A stretch of 64,000 nucleotides of DNA from Clostridia bacterium (GTDB taxonomy: Bacteria > Bacillota > Clostridia > Christensenellales > Aristaeellaceae): contig JAFXQO010000028.1 in NCBI GenBank assembly GCA_017527065.1, positions 51,121 through 115,120 of the forward strand, read 5' to 3'. The notes under the pieces were generated by a model. The model did no database searches. It had not been told where the DNA came from and worked only from the letters and a program-made list of their open reading frames with translations. The position numbers and the translations under genes are program-made. This document shows positions 59,339-64,000 of the stretch, one piece after another. Positions within the stretch are counted from its first letter, which is position 1. Each line of letters opens with the position of its first letter.

Positions 59339-60061
59339 TTATTCTTCCTTCAGCACCTTCAGCAGCGGGCGGATCTCGTTCGCGGTGATGAACGAGGCCC
59401 CGTGGGCGATGGCGTCGCGCACGTCCTGCTCGGTGTCGGCGCAGTAGATGTGCATTTTCATGCCCTTGTCCCGGTAGATGGGAAAGATTTCGCTGCGCAT
59501 GATCCTCATGTTGATGCCGATCTCGTCATAATAGCTGTAGGAGTCCGGCTCGAACTCGGCCATCTGGAAGTCGGGATACCCCATGGTGCGCGCGCCGTGG
59601 GCGGTCTTCAGATACTTGATGACCCGGGCGTTGAAGGCGTAGAAGATGCAGCCGTCGAAGAAGCCGTACTTTTTCAGGAGCGACACGGTCTTGTCGCAGG
59701 TTTCCTCGCGCATGTCCTTGATCTCCACCCCGAGCATGATCTCCGGCCGCATGGCCTTGGCCTGGATGAGCAGTTCCTCCAGCGTGGGCACCCGCTCGCC
59801 GGCAAAGCGCGGGTCGAATTTCAGGCCCGCGTCGAGCTGTTTGATTTCCTCGAGGGTCATGTCGTTGAGATGGCGGTCGACGCCGCAGGTGCGGTAGGCG
59901 TTGCCGTCGTGCATGATGACCGGCGTGCCGTCCTTCGAGAGCCACACGTCGAACTCGAACGCGTCCACGCCCGCCTGCATGGCCGCGCGATAGGAGATCA
60001 GCGTGTTCTCGGGGTAGCGGGCGCAGTAGCCGCGATGGCCTTCGGCGATGATATGTGTCAT
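59339..60061 (-). CDS. Glycerophosphodiester phosphodiesterase family protein
   Basis: A 240-residue GDPD-fold enzyme that splits glycerophosphodiesters to glycerol-3-phosphate and an alcohol. The catalytic motifs are EGHRGYCARYPENT near residues 7-20, FEFDVWLSKDGTPVIMHD, and a metal Glu in LGVEIKDM. A C-terminal HIYCADTEQDVRDAIAHGASFITAN closes the barrel. No signal peptide. Start at 60061 with AAAGGAGGGG upstream. It converges on the small orphan gene. Confidence 0.9.
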   Translation of the reverse strand: MTHIIAEGHRGYCARYPENTLISYRAAMQAGVDAFEFDVWLSKDGTPVIMHDGNAYRTCGVDRHLNDMTLEEIKQLDAGLKFDPRFAGERVPTLEELLIQAKAMRPEIMLGVEIKDMREETCDKTVSLLKKYGFFDGCIFYAFNARVIKYLKTAHGARTMGYPDFQMAEFEPDSYSYYDEIGINMRIMRSEIFPIYRDKGMKMHIYCADTEQDVRDAIAHGASFITANEIRPLLKVLKEE

Positions 60062-60140
60062 GGTTATTCCCCTCCTTTGTCTTTTCCCTATGTGGTCTTC
60101 ATTGTCTGTTTTTGGGCTTTTGCGTCTGGCGAGGGGCTGT

Positions 60141-60471
60141 CTGAACCTTATCAGGTTCAGATTCGCTTGCAAAGCGCGATGGTTTCAGGGGTTAGTCGGC
60201 TCACGCCGACAGGTCTGCGCAGCAGACCTCGCGCGCCATGCTGGGTGCTCCCAACGGGGCTGGTGGTCGGCGTGTCCTCGTCCGCCCCCTTATCGCCGCA
60301 CATGGCGCGCGGGAGACGGCGCATTCCGCCGCGGACTCCGTCGTCCCTCATTCCCCATTCCCCATTCCCAATTCCCCATTGCGGCGCTGAGCGAAGCGAA
60401 GCGCCGCGGGCTCTGCCCGCACCCGCCAAAGGGACTGAGCCCCTTTGGAATCCCCGGCCGCTGCGGCGGGG
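60141..60471. repeat. Hairpin-rich non-coding mosaic (gap between GDPD and helicase genes)
   Basis: The 435-base gap 60062-60496 holds no supportable gene. It contains a row of perfect hairpins: 60141-60148 with 60153-60160, 60195-60200 with 60205-60210, 60211-60218 with 60222-60229, and 60426-60433 with 60441-60448. A low-complexity stretch at about 60349-60380 repeats CCCATTC-type units. The last stem near 60452-60471 is followed by TTTT on the forward strand. The style recalls the hairpin cluster at 45-127. Confidence 0.55.
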
Positions 60472-60496
60472 TTTTGGGGTGGTGCGGGGTGGGGTG

Positions 60497-62833
60497 TTAC
60501 GTTTCTTGCCAGAAGGCGGCGAGTTTGGCCGCGATGTCGGTTGCGCCGCGCACGGGCGTGACGCGCCAGTGCGGCGGGATGAGCGCGCGGTGATCGGCGT
60601 CGGCCCAGCGGGCGTCGATCAGCAGCGCCGCGCCCCGATCCGTCTCCGAGCGGATCACGCGGCCCGCCGCCTGCAGCACCTTCGCCGCGCCGGGATACAT
60701 ATACGCGTAGGCGTATCCGCGGCCGTAGGCCGCCTCGTAGATCGCGCGCAGGGTGTCGCCCTCCAGGCTCAGCTGCGGCACACCCGTGCCCACGATGGCC
60801 GCCCCCGCGATGCGGCCGCCCGGCAGGTCCACGCCCTCCGAGAACACGCCGCCCATCACGATGAACGCCGCGGTCGTCTCCGCGGGATCCGGCTTAAGCG
60901 CGTCCAGAAACGCGCGGCGCGCCGCCTCGTCCATGTCCGGCGTCTGAATGAGCGTCCGCGCGGGCCACCCGCCGCGCTCCAGCGCCTGCCGCATGAAGGC
61001 GTAGGAAGGGAAACACACCAGGTAATTCCCCGTCTTCGCCCCGATAAACGCCCGGAGGCAGGCGCACAGCCTGTCCAGCGACGCCTCCCGCTCCCGGTAG
61101 CGCAGCGGCAGCGGACAGCGCAGCGCCAGCAGGTTCTCCGGCGGAAAGGGCGAGGGCAGATCGAGCAGCGCGTCGCTCTCCCCGTCCAGTCCCATCACGT
61201 CCCGGTAATACGCCATCGGCGAAAGAGTGGCCGAAAACAGCGCCGCGCCGTGCACGCGCTTCAGACACGCCGCGATGTGCGCGGACGGGTCGGCGCACCA
61301 CAGCCGCACGCCGCATCCGCTCTTGCCCTCCGGCAGGAGGAGGGTGCGGAAGCGCCCGTCGTAGGACGCGGCGGCGCGCAGGAAGTCCAGCGCCGCGAAA
61401 AAGCCGTCGCTCAGCGCGCGGCCGCAGGCCCAGCTTCGCTCGTCAAACGCCGCCCCGGCCGCCTCGACAAATCCCTTCGCCGCCTCGACCAGCGCCTCGG
61501 GCAGTCCGTCGCGCGCCTCTCCCGCGCTGTCTCCGGGCAGCGAGTCGCGCAGCGCCTTCATCTCGTTCAGCAGCGCCGTGAGCGCGGCGTAGAGCGGATG
61601 CCTGCGGCCGGCCTCCCGGCCGGCGTCGCGGCGAAGCGCCCGCAGCGCGCGGGCGTCGAGGGCGCCGGAGAGCATATCCCGCACGCGGGCGGCCAGGTTG
61701 TGCGCCTCGTCGACGAGCAGGGCGGCGTCCGACCGGCCGGTGAAGAAGCGCTGCAGCTTCACCCGCGGGTCGAACACATAGTTGTAGTCGCACAGCACCA
61801 CGTCGGCGTTCTCGCTCAGGTCGAGGGACAGCTCGAAGGGGCATACGCCGTGCCTGTCCGCCAGGGTCGATATGGCCGCCTCGTCCAGGTTCTCCATGAA
61901 CAGCGCTTCGTTCAGCGCGGCGCGGCGGCGGTCGCAATAGCCCCGGGCGAGGGGGCAGACCTCCGGCCGGCAGTCGCGCTCCGGCATGGGGCAGGCGGCG
62001 TCCTTGGCGGAGATGACCACGCAGCGCGCCTTCAGGCCCCTTTCGCGCATCATCGCCAGCGCCTGCTGCGCCGCCGCGCGGCCCGTTGTGCGCGCCGTGA
62101 GGTAAAACACGCGGCCGATCCGCCCTTCTCCCAGCGCTTTGAGCGCCGGGAACAGGGCTGCCGCCGTCTTCCCGATGCCCGTCGGAGCCTGGCAGAGCAG
62201 GTTTTTGCCGTCCCGCAGGGCCACGTACACGTTGGCCGCCATCTCCCGCTGGCCGGGCCGGTAGCCGTCGAAGGGAAAGCCGAGGCCCCGCATGCTCGGG
62301 CGGCTGATCTCTCGCCAGGCGCAGACGCGCTCCAGCCAGTCCAGCATGGGCGAAAGGCAGTCCTCCAGCTTTTCCGAAAGCCGTTCGCCGGTATAATCCC
62401 GCGTGAACAGCGCCTCGCCGCCCGTCAGATTCACATACCGCAGCCGCACGCGCACGCGGCGGAGCCCGTCCCGCGCGGCCAGCATGGCGGCGTACAGCTC
62501 GGCCTGGGCCCAGTGGACGGGATATTCCTCCCCCGTCATGGCGATCACGTCGCCCAGGGTGGTCTTGATCTCCTCCACGACGGAATCGTCGCCGTCCGCC
62601 AGCAGGCCGTCCATGCGCCCGTGCAGCAAAAGCGGCATGCCCCGCCGTTCCAGCTCCATGCGGATGGGGACCTCGCTCTGCCAGCCCGGTTCGTACCGTT
62701 CCTGGGCGCGCCGGTGGCCGCGGGTCCCCTCGAGCATGCGTTGCGCCGCGCCGCGTCCGCTCACCAGGTCGCCGCCCTCGAAGCGGAACTCCGCAAGGGC
62801 GCGCACGTTGATCCGGAGGCGATTTTCTTCCAT
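60497..62833 (-). CDS. DinG/XPD-like DNA helicase with N-terminal PD-(D/E)XK nuclease domain
   Basis: A 778-residue fusion. Residues 1-170 look like a Cas4/RecB-type PD-(D/E)XK nuclease: D75 in LLHGRMDGLL, E88 and K90 in VVEEIKTTL, then HWAQAELYAAML. Residues 185-778 are a superfamily 2 iron-sulfur helicase with Walker A APTGIGKT at 216-223, candidate cluster cysteines C281, C288, C293, C300 and C331, DEAH at 375-378 and motif VI AAGRVIRSETDRG. It probably acts in DNA repair as a 5'-3' helicase. Similar nuclease-helicase fusions are known in Bacillota. It is a single gene, convergent with no neighbour. Confidence 0.88.
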   Translation of the reverse strand: MEENRLRINVRALAEFRFEGGDLVSGRGAAQRMLEGTRGHRRAQERYEPGWQSEVPIRMELERRGMPLLLHGRMDGLLADGDDSVVEEIKTTLGDVIAMTGEEYPVHWAQAELYAAMLAARDGLRRVRVRLRYVNLTGGEALFTRDYTGERLSEKLEDCLSPMLDWLERVCAWREISRPSMRGLGFPFDGYRPGQREMAANVYVALRDGKNLLCQAPTGIGKTAAALFPALKALGEGRIGRVFYLTARTTGRAAAQQALAMMRERGLKARCVVISAKDAACPMPERDCRPEVCPLARGYCDRRRAALNEALFMENLDEAAISTLADRHGVCPFELSLDLSENADVVLCDYNYVFDPRVKLQRFFTGRSDAALLVDEAHNLAARVRDMLSGALDARALRALRRDAGREAGRRHPLYAALTALLNEMKALRDSLPGDSAGEARDGLPEALVEAAKGFVEAAGAAFDERSWACGRALSDGFFAALDFLRAAASYDGRFRTLLLPEGKSGCGVRLWCADPSAHIAACLKRVHGAALFSATLSPMAYYRDVMGLDGESDALLDLPSPFPPENLLALRCPLPLRYREREASLDRLCACLRAFIGAKTGNYLVCFPSYAFMRQALERGGWPARTLIQTPDMDEAARRAFLDALKPDPAETTAAFIVMGGVFSEGVDLPGGRIAGAAIVGTGVPQLSLEGDTLRAIYEAAYGRGYAYAYMYPGAAKVLQAAGRVIRSETDRGAALLIDARWADADHRALIPPHWRVTPVRGATDIAAKLAAFWQET

Positions 62834-62870
62834 TGCGTGAACCTCACCGGCCTATCCGCCGCGAAAAACA

Positions 62871-62898
62871 TTGACAAACCGCGTTAATCGGGTACAAT
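62871..62898 (+). promoter_or_regulatory. Promoter of manA
   Basis: TTGACA at 62871-62876, 16 bp, TACAAT at 62893-62898. A second TATAAT overlaps at 62898-62903. Confidence 0.65.
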
Positions 62899-62949
62899 AT
62901 AATTGTATCGTATTCCGGCCTGAAACGCAAGCGAACAGGAGTGATTATC

Positions 62950-63969
62950 ATGCTTTACCCGCTGAAAATGCTTCCCTATTTTCGCCACGGCGAGGAAACC
63001 CCCTGGGGCGGCCGCGCGCTGGGCGATTATTTCGGCAAGCCCATTCCGGACGACCGCACCGGCGAAAGCCTGGAAATCTCCGCGCTGCCGGGCCGCGAGA
63101 GCACGGTTGAAAACGGTCCCCTCGCCGGCATGAACCTGGCGGCGATCCTAGAAAAGTGGGGCAAGGAGCTCACCGGCGACGCGGAAGGCTTCCCGCTGCT
63201 TTTGAAGCTGCTGGACGCGCGGGAGATGCTCTCCGTTCAGGTGCATCCGGACGACGCCTACGCAAGCGCCCATGAAAACGGCAAGCTGGGCAAGACCGAG
63301 GCGTGGCTGGTCATCGCGGCGGAGCGCGGCGCGAAGCTGGTCTACGGCGTGAACGCCGCCGACAGCGAGGAACTGCGCGCGCTGGTGGAGGCCGGGAAGC
63401 TGGAAGAGAGCCTCCGTTGGGTGAACGTGCAGCCGGGCGACGTTTTATACATCCCCCACGGCTGCGTGCACGCGCTGGGCGGCGGCATCGTGATCTATGA
63501 GATCCAGCAATCCAGCGACGTGACCTACCGCTTCTGGGACTGGGGCCGCGTGGGCAAGGACGGACAGCCCCGCGCGCTGCACACGCAGGCCGCGCTGGAC
63601 GTGAGCCGTCCCGAGCTGAAGCTGGACAAGCTGCCCGGCGCGACGCTGATCACCACCGGCGGCAGCAGGACGGCCTACATCTCCGACGCGAACTTCGAGC
63701 TGTGGCGGCTGAACGTGGCGGGCGACATGCCGCTGGAATCCGGCCGCATGCTGCTTTTGACCTCGCTGGGCGAGGCCGAGATCAAGTGGTCCGAGGGCTC
63801 GTTCCCCCTCGCGCCCGGCGAAAGCTGCCTGGTGCCCGCCGCGCTGGAGGGCGTATGCGTCTGCGGCCGCACCGCCGTGATGTGCGCCACCACACCCGAC
63901 CGCCCCGCGCTGCGCGAAGCCCTCGGCTACCGCGCCGAACTGGTAGCCGGCCTGACAAAGGACATTTAG
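62950..63969 (+). CDS. manA: Mannose-6-phosphate isomerase, class I
   Basis: A 339-residue zinc cupin that interconverts mannose-6-phosphate and fructose-6-phosphate. The zinc ligands are in SVQVHPDDAYA (Gln and His), KTEAWLV (Glu) and YIPHGCVHALGGG (His). It is the short bacterial form of about 310-340 residues. The ATG at 62950 is preferred since AGGAG ends just before it at proper distance; the in-frame GTG at 62941 overlaps the ribosome site. It can take mannose released by the GH38 enzyme once phosphorylated. The last 31 bases of the window are a pyrimidine-rich stretch with no feature. Confidence 0.92.
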   Translation: MLYPLKMLPYFRHGEETPWGGRALGDYFGKPIPDDRTGESLEISALPGRESTVENGPLAGMNLAAILEKWGKELTGDAEGFPLLLKLLDAREMLSVQVHPDDAYASAHENGKLGKTEAWLVIAAERGAKLVYGVNAADSEELRALVEAGKLEESLRWVNVQPGDVLYIPHGCVHALGGGIVIYEIQQSSDVTYRFWDWGRVGKDGQPRALHTQAALDVSRPELKLDKLPGATLITTGGSRTAYISDANFELWRLNVAGDMPLESGRMLLLTSLGEAEIKWSEGSFPLAPGESCLVPAALEGVCVCGRTAVMCATTPDRPALREALGYRAELVAGLTKDI

Positions 63970-64000
63970 CTCCTCCCCCTCCCTCTCCCCCCACCCCCCG

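Noticed and set aside
60141-60160. TPP-like GAACCTTATCAGGT
   Set aside because: It is a simple 8-bp palindrome in a hairpin-rich gap without other riboswitch elements or a thiamine gene.
60349-60380. Possible CRISPR repeats
   Set aside because: The CCCATTC-type units are too short, have no spacers and no cas genes are near.

Overview
The window is about 64 kb of very GC-rich chromosome. It has strong AGGAGG-type ribosome sites, sigma-A-like promoters (TTGACA, 17 bp, TATAAT) confined to short AT-richer gaps, and typical Bacillota gene families: an LplB/YtcP-type sugar permease pair without its own ATPase, a membrane-anchored AraC sensor-regulator, ROK kinase, NagA, GlgA and split chromate transporters. 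I infer an uncultured, probably gut-dwelling, GC-rich Clostridia (for example Christensenellales-like); the species cannot be named from the sequence. I saw no rRNA, tRNA, CRISPR array, prophage or insertion sequence. About 50 protein genes are supported. Many very long antisense reading frames are GC-driven shadows and are left out.

Layout. 1-9.7 kb: hairpin repeats, a GH28 hydrolase, a sugar isomerase, then a forward cluster nagA - ROK kinase - methyltransferase - galactonate dehydratase and a GH38 mannosidase. 9.7-14.4 kb (reverse operon): chromate transporter halves, esterase, PLP sulfur enzyme, GH29 fucosidase. 14.5-25.6 kb: mixed housekeeping and redox genes, including a thioredoxin-reductase-like flavoprotein without the usual NADPH motifs, two NUDIX proteins (one fused to TrmB), a MATE exporter, a repeat-helix protein and a secreted C69 peptidase. 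25.7-34.3 kb: an SGNH esterase - NamZ - GH106-like - GH2 operon flanked by Gfo/Idh/MocA oxidoreductases. 35.5-42.6 kb: an ABC sugar-import operon continuing into a FAD oxidoreductase, a TIM-barrel protein and DUF4127, facing its likely AraC-type regulator. 45-47.5 kb: glgA and an M19 dipeptidase. 47.6-56.1 kb: a six-gene reverse operon that begins with a ZorA/ZorB-like ion-driven motor pair and continues with GH78 rhamnosidase, a membrane protein, Dus and a catalytically dead M1-peptidase-like protein. 56.2-64 kb: glycerate kinase, a second MATE exporter, a small orphan protein, GDPD, a nuclease-helicase fusion and manA.

How it works together. The dominant theme is glycan catabolism by cytoplasmic enzymes: GH28, GH29, GH38, GH2, GH78, GH106-like and NamZ all lack signal peptides. 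This fits a scavenger that imports oligosaccharides by ABC transport and trims them inside, feeding NagA, the ROK kinase, ManA, DgoD and glycerate kinase. The most unusual items are the ZorAB-like motor in an operon without any Zorya effector, the membrane-anchored pseudo-M1 peptidase, the TrmB-NUDIX fusion and the flavin reductase lacking NADPH motifs.
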